Assembly: GCA_007132635.1 (NCBI GenBank)
Contig: SLOG01000110.1
Coordinates: 1-9,211 of the forward strand
From: Limnochordia bacterium
GTDB lineage: Bacteria > Bacillota > Limnochordia > Darwinibacteriales > SLO01
Length of the DNA stretch: 9,211 bases
Reading direction: 5' to 3'
Position numbers and translations under genes: made by a program. Below are positions 1-7,405 of this stretch, one piece after another; within the stretch, counting starts at the first letter, position 1, and every line of letters begins with the position of its first letter. The notes below the pieces were generated by a model. That model had not been told where the DNA came from. It worked only from the letters and a program-made list of their open reading frames with translations, and did no database searches.

Positions 1-1613
1 CGACAGCGGATGATCGGTGGCGCTGGCTCCATTTCGTCAATCGGACCGTTGAGGTTCTGCAGGATAGGTACGCAGCTGCCATCGATGTGGTTTTGCGGCG
101 CCGCTGGCTTACAATAGGGGTTGTCGCGGTGGTATTGGTTGGTTCGTTGGTCTTGGTGCCGAGGGTGGGCTCGGAGTTTCTGCCTAGTTCCGACGAGGGG
201 ATGATCCGGGTCAACGTGCGGATGCCTCGCGGCACTCCTTTGGCGGACACGAACCGCGTAATTCAACAGCTGGAGGGTTTTTCTGCAGGGATACCTGAAG
301 TGCACAGCGTCGACGCGACCGTGGGGTCGGGCGGCACGGAATCGGGCCGGATCGGTGTTCAATTGGTGGATTTGGATCAACGCGACCGCTCGACCGAAGA
401 CATCGTTGGCGAACTGCGTGCGTTTGCCGAGTCTGTGCCCGGTGCCAACATCACGGTGAGGGCTACTGGGGTCATGATGATGGGTACGGGCTCTGGCAGC
501 CCTGTGGACGTGCAGCTGCGGGGCGACGATATGGATCTGCTCCAGGAGACGGCCAACCGGTTATTGGATGTCCTGGCAGAAATCCCGGGGGTGCAGGAAC
601 CTCGCACGAGTTTCACGGAGGGACAGCCGGAGATTCGGCTGCAGATCGACCGAGACCGGGCTTCGGACTATGGAGTGAGTGTGAGCCAGGTGGCTTCGAC
701 GGTACGGACTGCAGTGAGCGGTACGACGGTTACGCAGTATCGCACGGGCGGAGAGGAAATCGGTGTTCTGGTACAGTTGGGTGAGTACTGGCGGCAGAAC
801 CCCACGGATGTGGAGAACATCCCTATTTCGACACCACGCGGGTTTATCCCACTGAAAGAGCTGGGTTCGCTGGAGCGCGGCGAGGGCCCTGTGTCCATAT
901 CCCGGTCCGAGCGCAGTCGAGTGGTCAGTGTGTCAGCCCAGGTGGCTGGCCGGGATTTGGGTTCCGTAAACCGAGATGTGCAGACAGCAGTGGGAGCTTT
1001 TCCGATGCCGTTTGGTGTCCAGGCCAGCTTCGGCGGCGAAGATGAGCAGATGCAGGAATCCTTTGGCCAGCTGTCTCTGGCACTCCTGCTGGGTGTCGTG
1101 TTGGTCTACATGATTCTGGCGTCGCAGTTTGAAAGCCTGCTGCAGCCTCTGGCCATAATGATTACGCTGCCGTTTGCCGTTATCGGCGTCATCGGCGGCC
1201 TGCTGGCCTTCGGCGTAAACTTCAGCTTAGTATCCTTTATTGGCGCCATCATGCTGGCGGGTATCGTGGTCAACAACGCCATCGTTTTGATCGATTATGT
1301 CAACCAGATGCGGGCGGAGGGGATGAACCGGCATGATGCCTTGGTAGAGGCGGGCCGCGTGCGCCTGCGTCCCATCCTGATGACAACGCTGACAACGGTG
1401 CTGGCCATGGTTCCCTTGGCCTTCAGTCAAGGCGACGGCAGTGAAATGCAGCAGCCTATTGCCGTAGTCGTCATGGGCGGCCTCATTACGTCAACGCTGC
1501 TTACGTTGTTTGTGCTCCCGGTGTTCTATTCGCTGTTTGATGGGTTCGGCGCGCGGGTGATGCAGCTCTTGGGGCAGACATCCAAAGCAGGCAAGGTAGA
1601 TGGACATGCGTAG
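1..1613 (+). CDS. RND-family efflux pump, C-terminal half (5' end outside window)
   Basis: This is the C-terminal half of an inner-membrane, proton-driven RND exporter of the AcrB/SwrC type. The frame is open to the left edge (first full codon at 3), so 536 residues are visible of a family that usually has about 1000-1050. A GTG at 87 is not the start, because coding continues upstream in frame and 87 falls just before transmembrane helix 7. In order I see TM7 (fragment residues about 36-52), the second periplasmic pore/docking region (about 55-350), and TM8-TM12 (about 355-510). Typical motifs are SEFLP after TM7, the TM8-TM9 stretch with ASQFESLLQPL, and RVRLRPILMTTL in TM11. The TM10 Lys of AcrB (K940) is replaced by Asn in VNNAI. 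The stop TAG at 1611 is followed 31 bases later by a TolC-like gene, so this is a tripartite efflux operon. The substrate cannot be told from the sequence. Confidence 0.96.
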   Translation, partial: TADDRWRWLHFVNRTVEVLQDRYAAAIDVVLRRRWLTIGVVAVVLVGSLVLVPRVGSEFLPSSDEGMIRVNVRMPRGTPLADTNRVIQQLEGFSAGIPEVHSVDATVGSGGTESGRIGVQLVDLDQRDRSTEDIVGELRAFAESVPGANITVRATGVMMMGTGSGSPVDVQLRGDDMDLLQETANRLLDVLAEIPGVQEPRTSFTEGQPEIRLQIDRDRASDYGVSVSQVASTVRTAVSGTTVTQYRTGGEEIGVLVQLGEYWRQNPTDVENIPISTPRGFIPLKELGSLERGEGPVSISRSERSRVVSVSAQVAGRDLGSVNRDVQTAVGAFPMPFGVQASFGGEDEQMQESFGQLSLALLLGVVLVYMILASQFESLLQPLAIMITLPFAVIGVIGGLLAFGVNFSLVSFIGAIMLAGIVVNNAIVLIDYVNQMRAEGMNRHDALVEAGRVRLRPILMTTLTTVLAMVPLAFSQGDGSEMQQPIAVVVMGGLITSTLLTLFVLPVFYSLFDGFGARVMQLLGQTSKAGKVDGHA

Positions 1614-1630
1614 AGAGACGGTTAAAAGGA

Positions 1631-1637
1631 AAAGGAG
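1631..1637 (+). promoter_or_regulatory. Ribosome binding site for the short TolC-like gene
   Basis: The sequence AAAGGAG sits 7 bases before the GTG at 1645. It is much better placed than anything ahead of the in-frame ATG at 1600 or 1606. A start at GTG 1645 also puts a clean signal peptide at the N-terminus, so this site decides the start. Confidence 0.6.
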
Positions 1638-1644
1638 TGGTCAT

Positions 1645-2733
1645 GTGCGGTTACGAAGCGTGTGGGTGTTGGTGGCAGTCATGGTGCTTTTGCTGTCGGT
1701 TTTGGTGAACGCCAATGGTGCCGAACCAGCGGAGGACTTGGGAGAAACAAAAGGGGTTCGGTATGTGACGCTGGGCGAAGCGCTGGAGATTGCGCAGGAG
1801 AACAGCACGACATTAGAGATCACCCGGCTGTCGCTGCAGGAGGCGCAGTTCAGCTACCGGCAAGCAGAAGCGGCTCAGATCATGCAGCCATCACCTACGA
1901 TGCTGCTTCAGGCCCAGGCGGGCTTGGATTTGGCAAGGCAGAACTACCTGATGGGACTGGACAGTTTGGCTCTGGACGTGCGTTCGGACTTCTACAATGT
2001 GCTGCGGCTGCAAAACCTGTTGGATATTGCCCAAGAAGGGCTGGAATCGGCAGAGCGGCATGAGGACATCGCTGGCAAAAAGCTGGAAGTGGGCACGGCG
2101 ACTCGACTCGATGTTATCCGGGCGACGCGCAGTGTGCTCGATTCCCAGGCCGGCGTGAGTCAGGCAAGGCACAGTTTGGAGCTCACGCAGATGCGGTTTC
2201 GGCAAACGTTGGGCCTGCCGTTGGATGCACCGGTGCTTCCCAAGGATATGGACATGACTGTGGAACCAGCGGATATCGATCTGGCCGACGACTTGGCATT
2301 TGCGCTAGAGAATCGTGATGAGGTCAAGCAGCTGCAGGCAGCTGTTGAGGTGGCGCGCAAAAACGTTGAGCTCTCCGATAACGACTATACGCCTGTCTTG
2401 ACGCTGGAGCAGGCAAAGATCAACTTGGCGAAGAGCGAGTTGCAGCTGCGCCAAGTGAAAGAACTGCTGGCCTTGGAGATCCGCCAAAGCTATTCTGCCC
2501 TGCGGGACGCTGAAGAACGGATTCCCGTCCTCCAGAAGGGTGTCGAAGAGGCTGAGGAGATGATTCGCCTTTCCGAGCTCTCTTATGAAGCGGACATGAT
2601 CACGAGTACTGACCTTGAGGATGCCCGCATCGGCCTCTTAGCTGCCCGCAACGACTACGTGAATGCCGTCTATGACCACAACTTGGCCAAGGTGCGCTAT
2701 GACTATGCCGTGGCTCGAGCCCTGCGGGATTGA
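1645..2733 (+). CDS. Short TolC-family (OEP) protein lacking the beta-barrel segments
   Basis: This is a TolC/outer-membrane-efflux-family protein of 362 residues; the family usually has about 420-500. A signal peptide covers residues 1 to about 26 (RLRS, then a hydrophobic stretch from V6 to L20), with no lipobox Cys. The first repeat opens with VTLGEALEIAQENS (41-54), the usual N-terminal OEP motif. Long helices occupy about 56-190 and 212-360, and GTATRLDVIRA (150-160) is the typical turn after the coiled-coil. In a standard TolC each repeat carries two membrane strands between the inner helix pair, roughly 40-60 residues. Here those places hold only short links, residues 79-86 (with PSP) and 244-253 (with DNDYTP). 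The protein therefore appears all-helical and secreted, but unable to form the usual outer-membrane barrel. It lies between the RND pump and a full-length TolC homologue. An alternative start is ATG 1600, overlapping the RND gene. The family call is firm; the role is unknown. Confidence 0.88.
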   Translation: MRLRSVWVLVAVMVLLLSVLVNANGAEPAEDLGETKGVRYVTLGEALEIAQENSTTLEITRLSLQEAQFSYRQAEAAQIMQPSPTMLLQAQAGLDLARQNYLMGLDSLALDVRSDFYNVLRLQNLLDIAQEGLESAERHEDIAGKKLEVGTATRLDVIRATRSVLDSQAGVSQARHSLELTQMRFRQTLGLPLDAPVLPKDMDMTVEPADIDLADDLAFALENRDEVKQLQAAVEVARKNVELSDNDYTPVLTLEQAKINLAKSELQLRQVKELLALEIRQSYSALRDAEERIPVLQKGVEEAEEMIRLSELSYEADMITSTDLEDARIGLLAARNDYVNAVYDHNLAKVRYDYAVARALRD

Positions 2734-2768
2734 GCGGCCAGCGATGTTGGTGCCGAGGAGGCGATAGT

Positions 2769-4304
2769 ATGAAGACGATGGAAAAACACCGACTCGCTGT
2801 TCTGCTCGTCGTGCTGGCAGCTGTTCTGCTGGTGTCGGGGGGGCTCTCCGCTCAGAGCGCAGTCTCAGCGGATTGGCCGCTGGGCTGGGACGGCGACGTG
2901 GATTTGGACGCGATCCAGTCTCTCAGTGATGTGTTGGCGATTGCGTTTGTGAGAGATACCAGCATGCAGTTGAGTGAGCTGGAGCTGAAGATGATGCTGG
3001 CTTCGCTGGCTGGGCTGCAGGCTTCGCTGCGTCCGCAGCTGACCTTGTCCGGTGATTACATCGGGCAGAACTTTGCGAACATGGGTGGCGGCGCATCGCG
3101 TCCGACCGTGGGCGCCCCGGACCCGGAGGATGTTGTTCATGTGGTTTCCGGGTCGCTAACCTACGCCCAGCAGCTAGGGCCTAGCAACCAGCTGCGCGGT
3201 GCGCTGACGCAGGCGGAAATTGGGCTGGAACTCACCGAACTGCAGCAACAGCGAGCGGCCTTGGACTTGGTGGCCCAGGTGCAGCAGTACTATCACGGCA
3301 TTCTCAACAGCTACTCAATGTTCGCAGTCGCCGAGCTCGCCAAAGACATTGCGCAGGAGAGTCTGGCAATCACCGAGAATAAACTGCTGGCCGGCACAGT
3401 CACACCTGTGGATGTTTTACGAGAGAAGAACGCGGTCTTAGAGGCAGAGAACAACGTGCAGCGGGCAGAACACGGGCTGCAGATCTCAATTCTTGGCTTG
3501 CTCCGCCTCATCGGCCTCGATGCGAGCTATCTCGAAACGGGGACAGAGTGGGCTGCAGATCTGGCGGCTCAAGAGCAATTCGGCGTTGAGGAATGGGTCG
3601 TTGATTTTGACGACATGCTGGCTTTCGCCATGGATAGCCGATTAGAGCTTCGCAGTGCTGCGAAACAGCGGCGGTTGGCCGAGGTGGAGTATGCGACCGA
3701 ACTGGGCCGCAGTGATTGGTCGGCCAGGGTATCCGGCACGTACGAAGCGGACGAATTTACTGTCCGCGGTTCGCTGGATTCGGACAGGCTGTTGACGACG
3801 ACCTTAAACAGATCAGAGACGCGGGGGCTGCCTGACGGTCTGGAGCAAGCTCAAGACGTAAATCCCTGGCAGGTGAACGTGAATGTCACCTACCGTTTTG
3901 GCGATGGTGGGGCTGGACGAGCGGAGGAAGAACGCCGAGCTCTGGCTGTCGAGCAGGCTGGCCTGCAGTACGTGAGTGCCGAGGATGGCGTCTTTCTGGA
4001 CATCCACAATCGCTATTTCTCGCTGCAGCAGGCTTACCGTACGTACGCCCTGCGGAAGGAGATGCTCTTGGAAGCAGAACGCACATTTACTCAGATGGAA
4101 GAACTGTATGCGGCGGGTATGGCGGTGCGCAAGGATCTGCTGGACGGGAAGCTGATGGTCGCCCATGCCCGCAGTGCAGCCCAGGAAGCAGCGTTGGCCT
4201 ACTGGATGAGTCAAGCTGAGTTGGCGCGGGCAGCAGGCGTGCCTCTGACCCAGGTTGTTCAGGGAGTCTCGTCTGGCGAATGGAATCAGATATCGTGGAG
4301 ATAG
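2769..4304 (+). CDS. TolC-like outer-membrane efflux channel protein
   Basis: This is an outer-membrane duct for the tripartite exporter, expected to work as a trimer. It has 511 residues. The ATG at 2769 follows GAGGAGG (2755-2761) at 7 bases, better than the in-frame TTG at 2730. A signal peptide covers residues 1 to about 31 (basic MKTMEKHR, a hydrophobic core, then LSAQSA). The two OEP repeats are complete. The first has helix 53-87, membrane-strand segments at about 89-99 (RPQLTLSGDY) and 122-134 (VVHVVSGSLTYAQ), then helices. The GTVTPVDVLREKN turn is at 209-221. The second repeat has strands at about 316-336 and 366-377 (PWQVNVNVTYRF), followed by helices and AGMAVRKDLLDGK (449-461). 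The strands predict insertion in an outer membrane, which is the main evidence for a diderm host. The stop overlaps the ribosome binding site of the TetR gene. The protein is only distantly similar to the preceding short TolC homologue, so this is not a recent duplication. Confidence 0.93.
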   Translation: MKTMEKHRLAVLLVVLAAVLLVSGGLSAQSAVSADWPLGWDGDVDLDAIQSLSDVLAIAFVRDTSMQLSELELKMMLASLAGLQASLRPQLTLSGDYIGQNFANMGGGASRPTVGAPDPEDVVHVVSGSLTYAQQLGPSNQLRGALTQAEIGLELTELQQQRAALDLVAQVQQYYHGILNSYSMFAVAELAKDIAQESLAITENKLLAGTVTPVDVLREKNAVLEAENNVQRAEHGLQISILGLLRLIGLDASYLETGTEWAADLAAQEQFGVEEWVVDFDDMLAFAMDSRLELRSAAKQRRLAEVEYATELGRSDWSARVSGTYEADEFTVRGSLDSDRLLTTTLNRSETRGLPDGLEQAQDVNPWQVNVNVTYRFGDGGAGRAEEERRALAVEQAGLQYVSAEDGVFLDIHNRYFSLQQAYRTYALRKEMLLEAERTFTQMEELYAAGMAVRKDLLDGKLMVAHARSAAQEAALAYWMSQAELARAAGVPLTQVVQGVSSGEWNQISWR

Positions 4305-4315
4305 GAGAGTTGTCT

Positions 4316-4936
4316 GTGAGTGAACCAGCTGTAGGCCAGGAACGCCGCGAACAGATTCTGGAGGGAGCCGAGGCGGTCTTTTCAGAAAAGGGTTACGCAG
4401 CCGCTCGGGTTGATGAGATTGCCGAGCATGCAGGCGTGGCCAAAGGAACCATTTATCTGTACTTCTCCAGTAAGCAGGATCTCTTTATTTCCTTGCTGGA
4501 AGAACGCTGCTGTTCCATCGGGGCGTTGTTTCAGGAGCAGCTGCAGGGTTTGCGATCACCCCGAGTCATCCTCCGCAGTCTGATCGAGACGAGGATTCGT
4601 TTTCTTCTAAGGCACATTACCTTGTTTCAAGTAGTCGTGCAGTCTATGGCAGACTTCCCGGACGAACTGCAGCAGAGGTTGTTGGTCGTCCGCCGCAGTG
4701 TGCAGGCGGTCGAAACGGACGTGTTTTCTCGTATTTTGCCGCCCGACTATCCCGTGGACACAGGGTTTGTCGCGTCCATGGTCTCCGGGGCCGTCAGTAC
4801 GGTGGTGATGGAACGTGTTCACGATGGGCAGTTTGTGGATGTTGAAGCGATGACGGATCAGGTGATGGCCTTTCTGATCCACGGTGTTCCGGCGGGATCC
4901 GAGGATTGTCAAGCGGGAACCAATGTGTTATTCTAG
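4316..4936 (+). CDS. TetR-family transcriptional regulator
   Basis: This is a ligand-responsive repressor of the TetR/AcrR family, 206 residues, a typical length. The N-terminal DNA-binding domain is clear: the first helix REQILEGAEAVFSEKGY (11-27), then the helix-turn-helix with VDEIAEHAGVAKGTIYLYF (32-50) and SSKQDLF. The C-terminal ligand-binding and dimerisation domain (about 65-190) is divergent, so no inducer can be named. I chose GTG 4316 because AGGAG (4303-4307) lies 8 bases upstream. Starts at ATG 4280 (overlapping the TolC gene) or TTG 4310 are possible and would add 12 or 2 residues. The gene is last in the efflux operon, which suggests autoregulated control of the pump through an operator upstream of the operon, outside the window. 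It could also act on the adjacent aroA promoter region, where an imperfect palindrome overlaps its own stop codon. The family call is sure; the target is inference. Confidence 0.94.
   Translation: MSEPAVGQERREQILEGAEAVFSEKGYAAARVDEIAEHAGVAKGTIYLYFSSKQDLFISLLEERCCSIGALFQEQLQGLRSPRVILRSLIETRIRFLLRHITLFQVVVQSMADFPDELQQRLLVVRRSVQAVETDVFSRILPPDYPVDTGFVASMVSGAVSTVVMERVHDGQFVDVEAMTDQVMAFLIHGVPAGSEDCQAGTNVLF
4906..4934 (+). promoter_or_regulatory. Candidate sigma-70-type promoter for the aroA operon
   Basis: TTGTCA (4906-4911, 5 of 6 to the consensus) and TATTCT (4929-4934, 4 of 6) are separated by exactly 17 bases. They lie in the last codons of the TetR gene, and the flanking 4921-4955 is the most AT-rich stretch seen in a GC-rich window. 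A transcript would begin near 4940 and carry a leader of roughly 65 bases before aroA. The promoter is predicted by eye only; the nearby TATAAA at 4937 has no matching -35 box. Confidence 0.4.
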
Positions 4937-4941
4937 TATAA
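4928..4941 (+). promoter_or_regulatory. Imperfect palindrome, possible operator
   Basis: TTATTCTAGTATAA is a 14-base inverted repeat with one mismatched pair (T4932/T4937) and a CTAG centre. It covers the candidate -10 box and the tetR stop codon (4934-4936). TetR-type operators are usually palindromes of about 14-20 bases placed over promoters, so this could be an operator. AT-rich sequence often yields such repeats by chance, so confidence is low. Confidence 0.22.
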
Positions 4942-4955
4942 ATATAGGTAGGATA

Positions 4956-4977
4956 GGGCATCCCGGTTGGGGTGCCC
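4956..4977 (+). terminator. GC-rich hairpin between tetR and aroA (terminator or leader attenuator)
   Basis: GGGCATCCC and GGGGTGCCC form a 9-base-pair stem with one G-T wobble around a GGTT loop. The 3' side is followed by CTTCTTGACTT, a poor and interrupted T tract. It lies 19 bases after the tetR stop, where a terminator for the efflux operon would be expected. It also lies downstream of the candidate aroA promoter, so it could equally form in the aroA leader. The stem is seen directly; termination efficiency is uncertain because of the weak T tract. Confidence 0.55.
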
Positions 4978-5004
4978 CTTCTTGACTTAGGCAGGGGGTT
5001 TACT

Positions 5005-6312
5005 ATGGTCAGTCTGGCGATTCGGCGTTCGCGTGGTATGAGCGGGGACGTGAAGATTCCGGGTGACAAGTCCATTTCTCACCGCAGTATCATGCTCGGG
5101 GCGCTAGCCCAAGGAACCACGACGGTCAGCAATTTCCTGACCAGTGATGACTGTCTGCATACAGCCCAGTGTTTCCGTCAGTTGGGGATTGCCATTGAAC
5201 AAGAGGCGACAACTGTTACTGTTAAAGGCCGCGGCCTGCGGGGCCTGAGTGAACCGGGTACTGTGCTGGATGTTGGGAATTCCGGTACGACGATGCGCCT
5301 GCTGGCGGGCATCCTGGCGGGGCAGCCGTTCTACTCGGTGATGACGGGGGATGCTTCGATTCGGCGGCGCCCCATGGGGCGAGTCGCCAAACCGCTGCGC
5401 GCTATGGGTGCGTCGGTCTTCGGCCGGGACGGCGGCCAGCTGGCTCCGCTGACGATCATGGGCGGGGGCCTGCGCGCGATCCAGTATGAGACGGAGGTGG
5501 CGAGTGCCCAAGTCAAGTCGGCTATACTGCTGGCCGGGCTGTTTGCCGACGGCTGGACAGAGGTACGGGAGCCGCTGCAATCTCGCAATCATACGGAATT
5601 GATGCTGCAGGGATTGGGAGCAGAAGTGGAGGTTTCGGAGCGCGTGGTGCGAGTCCACGGTGGTCCTGCCCTGCGCAGCGGCCAGTGGGAAGTCCCAGGG
5701 GATATTTCGTCGGCAGCGTTTCTGTTGGTGGCTGGTCTCATTGTGCCCAACTCGCGGCTGCGGCTGTTGGATGTGGGCCTCAATCCCACCCGGACAGGGA
5801 TCATCGATGTGCTGCAGACTATGGGTGGTTCGATCCGTGTTGAGAACGAACGAGTGTCGGCGGGGGAGCCCATCGGCGATTTGGTCGTAGAGAGCAGCAA
5901 ACTGCGGGGATGTGTCGTTGAAGGCGACCTGATTCCGCGCCTAATTGACGAGATTCCAGTGCTGGCGGTGGCTGCCTGCTTTGCGTCGGGAACCACTACG
6001 ATTCAGGATGCTGCTGAGTTGAAGGTCAAGGAAAGCAATCGCATCGCAGCGACAGCGACCGAACTCACGAAGCTCGGAGCCAACGTTACCGAACTGCCGG
6101 ATGGCCTAGAGGTGCGCGGCGGACATCGGCTCCATGGGACGGCCTGTGAAAGTCATGGGGATCACCGCATGGCCTTGGCCTTAGCGATAGCCGGCTTGGG
6201 TGCCGACGGCACAACGACGGTCGCCCATGCCGAGGCGGTCAACGTTTCGTTCCCCGGGTTTGCCGAGGCGATGGTGGGCTTAGGCGGGGAGGTTGAGATT
6301 TTATGCGGGTAG
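5005..6312 (+). CDS. aroA: 3-phosphoshikimate 1-carboxyvinyltransferase (EPSP synthase)
   Basis: The enzyme joins phosphoenolpyruvate to shikimate 3-phosphate to give EPSP, the sixth step of the shikimate pathway to chorismate, in the cytoplasm. It has 435 residues, normal for the family. ATG 5005 follows AGGGGG (4993-4998) at 6 bases; an in-frame GTG at 4972 lies in the hairpin and is unlikely. Active-site motifs are intact: GDKSISHR (20-27, with K22, S23, R27), GNSGTTMR (91-98), RRPMGR (121-126), SAQVKSA (167-173), NPTRTG (260-265), LIDEIPVLA (313-321, catalytic D315), KVKESNR (340-346) and GDHRMA (385-390). The overall pattern resembles Bacillota and class II enzymes such as the Agrobacterium CP4 type. 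However, G94 is kept where CP4 has the Ala linked to glyphosate tolerance, so a sensitive enzyme is likely. It overlaps aroB by 10 bases, in the same pathway. Start and function are confident. Confidence 0.97.
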   Translation: MVSLAIRRSRGMSGDVKIPGDKSISHRSIMLGALAQGTTTVSNFLTSDDCLHTAQCFRQLGIAIEQEATTVTVKGRGLRGLSEPGTVLDVGNSGTTMRLLAGILAGQPFYSVMTGDASIRRRPMGRVAKPLRAMGASVFGRDGGQLAPLTIMGGGLRAIQYETEVASAQVKSAILLAGLFADGWTEVREPLQSRNHTELMLQGLGAEVEVSERVVRVHGGPALRSGQWEVPGDISSAAFLLVAGLIVPNSRLRLLDVGLNPTRTGIIDVLQTMGGSIRVENERVSAGEPIGDLVVESSKLRGCVVEGDLIPRLIDEIPVLAVAACFASGTTTIQDAAELKVKESNRIAATATELTKLGANVTELPDGLEVRGGHRLHGTACESHGDHRMALALAIAGLGADGTTTVAHAEAVNVSFPGFAEAMVGLGGEVEILCG

Positions 6313-7400
6313 TTCCTGTGCAGACGGCCTCGGCCGCCTACGACATTCACATTGGTTCCGGGATTCTGCAGGATCCGCAGAGGCTGGTGACAGCGCTGCC
6401 AGGATGGGAACGCATCTCCGAACTGCTCGTGGTCAGCAACGAAACCGTCCATCCGTTGTATGGCGAAGCCTTGGCCAGATCCCTGTCGGATATGGGGCGG
6501 CCGGTGCATACCTATGTCATGCCCGATGGGGAAGAGTTCAAGACTTGGCAGCAGGCGGAGGCACTGCTTACCTCGGCGCTGGAACAGCGCCTGTCCCGCC
6601 GTACGCTGCTGCTGGCTGTCGGAGGCGGCGTGGTCGGCGATTTGGCTGGTTTCGCAGCATCCGTGCTGCTGCGGGGGATTCCGTATGTCCAGGTACCCAC
6701 TACGTTGTTGGCGCAGGTTGACAGCAGTGTCGGCGGCAAGGTGGCTGTCAACCACCGCCTCGGGAAGAACCTGATCGGGGCCTTCTATCAGCCGCAAGCG
6801 GTGTGGGCCGATCTGCAGGTATTTCGGACGCTTCCCGTACGGGAGTGGCAGGCCGGTATGGCCGAAGTCATTAAGTACGGCGTCTTGTGGGAGCGGGAAT
6901 TCTTTGATTACCTGGCGGCGCATACGGACGGGCTGCACGCTCGCGATGCGGAGGTTTTAGAGTACGTGATCGGCTGTTCGTGCGCCATTAAGGCAGCCGT
7001 TGTCCGTGAGGATGAACAGGAGCGCGGGCTCCGGGCCGTGCTGAACTTCGGCCATACCGTCGGCCATGCGCTCGAGCGAGCGACAGCGTATCGCCGCTAT
7101 CGCCATGGTGAGGCCGTGGCGGTGGGCATGGTGGCTGCCTGCCGGCTGGGTGAGGAATACGGAGTGTTTTCGCCCGCAGATACGGAAGCCGTGGTGCAGC
7201 TGCTGGAAGCATTTTCGCTGCCGACAATGCTGCCCGCCGATATCTCGATCGAGGCGGTTCTGGAAGGTATCGGCCATGACAAGAAGACGGTTGGTTCGAA
7301 CATAACGTTTATTCTGCCGGAAGCTGTTGGCAAGGTACGCATTGTGGATAATACAGCGCCGGAGACGATAGCGGCCGCCTTGCGGCGAATGGGCGGGTGA
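6303..7400 (+). CDS. aroB: 3-dehydroquinate synthase
   Basis: The enzyme converts DAHP to 3-dehydroquinate, the second step of the shikimate pathway, using NAD and a divalent metal in the cytoplasm. It has 365 residues, the usual length. The ATG at 6303 lies inside the end of aroA (10-base overlap) with GGAGG at 6288-6292, which suggests translational coupling. Visible motifs are GGGVVGDLAGF (107-117, NAD binding), PTTLLAQVDSSVGGKVAVNH (132-151), GKNLIGAFYQP (154-164), GMAEVIKYG (185-193), LNFGHTVGHALE (247-258) and RHGEAVAVGM (267-276). The metal ligands expected from the family are E188, H251 and H268, and all are present. K146 and K191 in the active-site loops are also kept. No oddities are seen. 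Confidence is very high. Confidence 0.98.
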   Translation: MRVVPVQTASAAYDIHIGSGILQDPQRLVTALPGWERISELLVVSNETVHPLYGEALARSLSDMGRPVHTYVMPDGEEFKTWQQAEALLTSALEQRLSRRTLLLAVGGGVVGDLAGFAASVLLRGIPYVQVPTTLLAQVDSSVGGKVAVNHRLGKNLIGAFYQPQAVWADLQVFRTLPVREWQAGMAEVIKYGVLWEREFFDYLAAHTDGLHARDAEVLEYVIGCSCAIKAAVVREDEQERGLRAVLNFGHTVGHALERATAYRRYRHGEAVAVGMVAACRLGEEYGVFSPADTEAVVQLLEAFSLPTMLPADISIEAVLEGIGHDKKTVGSNITFILPEAVGKVRIVDNTAPETIAAALRRMGG

Positions 7401-7405
7401 GGCCT

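Noticed and set aside
87..1613. GTG at 87 as the start of the RND gene
   Set aside because: The frame is open and codes plausible RND sequence back to the window edge, and position 87 lies right before TM7. It is an internal codon of a truncated gene.
1879..2403. Sequencing or assembly deletion as the cause of the short TolC-like protein
   Set aside because: Two separate in-frame losses at equivalent places in both repeats, with smooth short links, are hard to explain as errors. Only relatives can settle it fully.
4972..5004. In-frame GTG at 4972 as the aroA start
   Set aside because: It lies inside the hairpin stem without a ribosome binding site. ATG 5005 has AGGGGG at good spacing and gives the usual N-terminus.
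4982..5006. TTGACT plus TACTAT as a promoter close to aroA
   Set aside because: The spacing between the two boxes is about 13 bases, too short, and it would leave no leader for the ribosome binding site.
5104..5658. Minus-strand open frame opposite aroA
   Set aside because: It is antisense to conserved EPSP synthase motifs and has low-complexity composition rich in His, Arg and Gln.
6162..6938. Minus-strand open frame (258 codons) opposite aroA/aroB
   Set aside because: It is a shadow of two fully conserved enzymes, with no family resemblance of its own.
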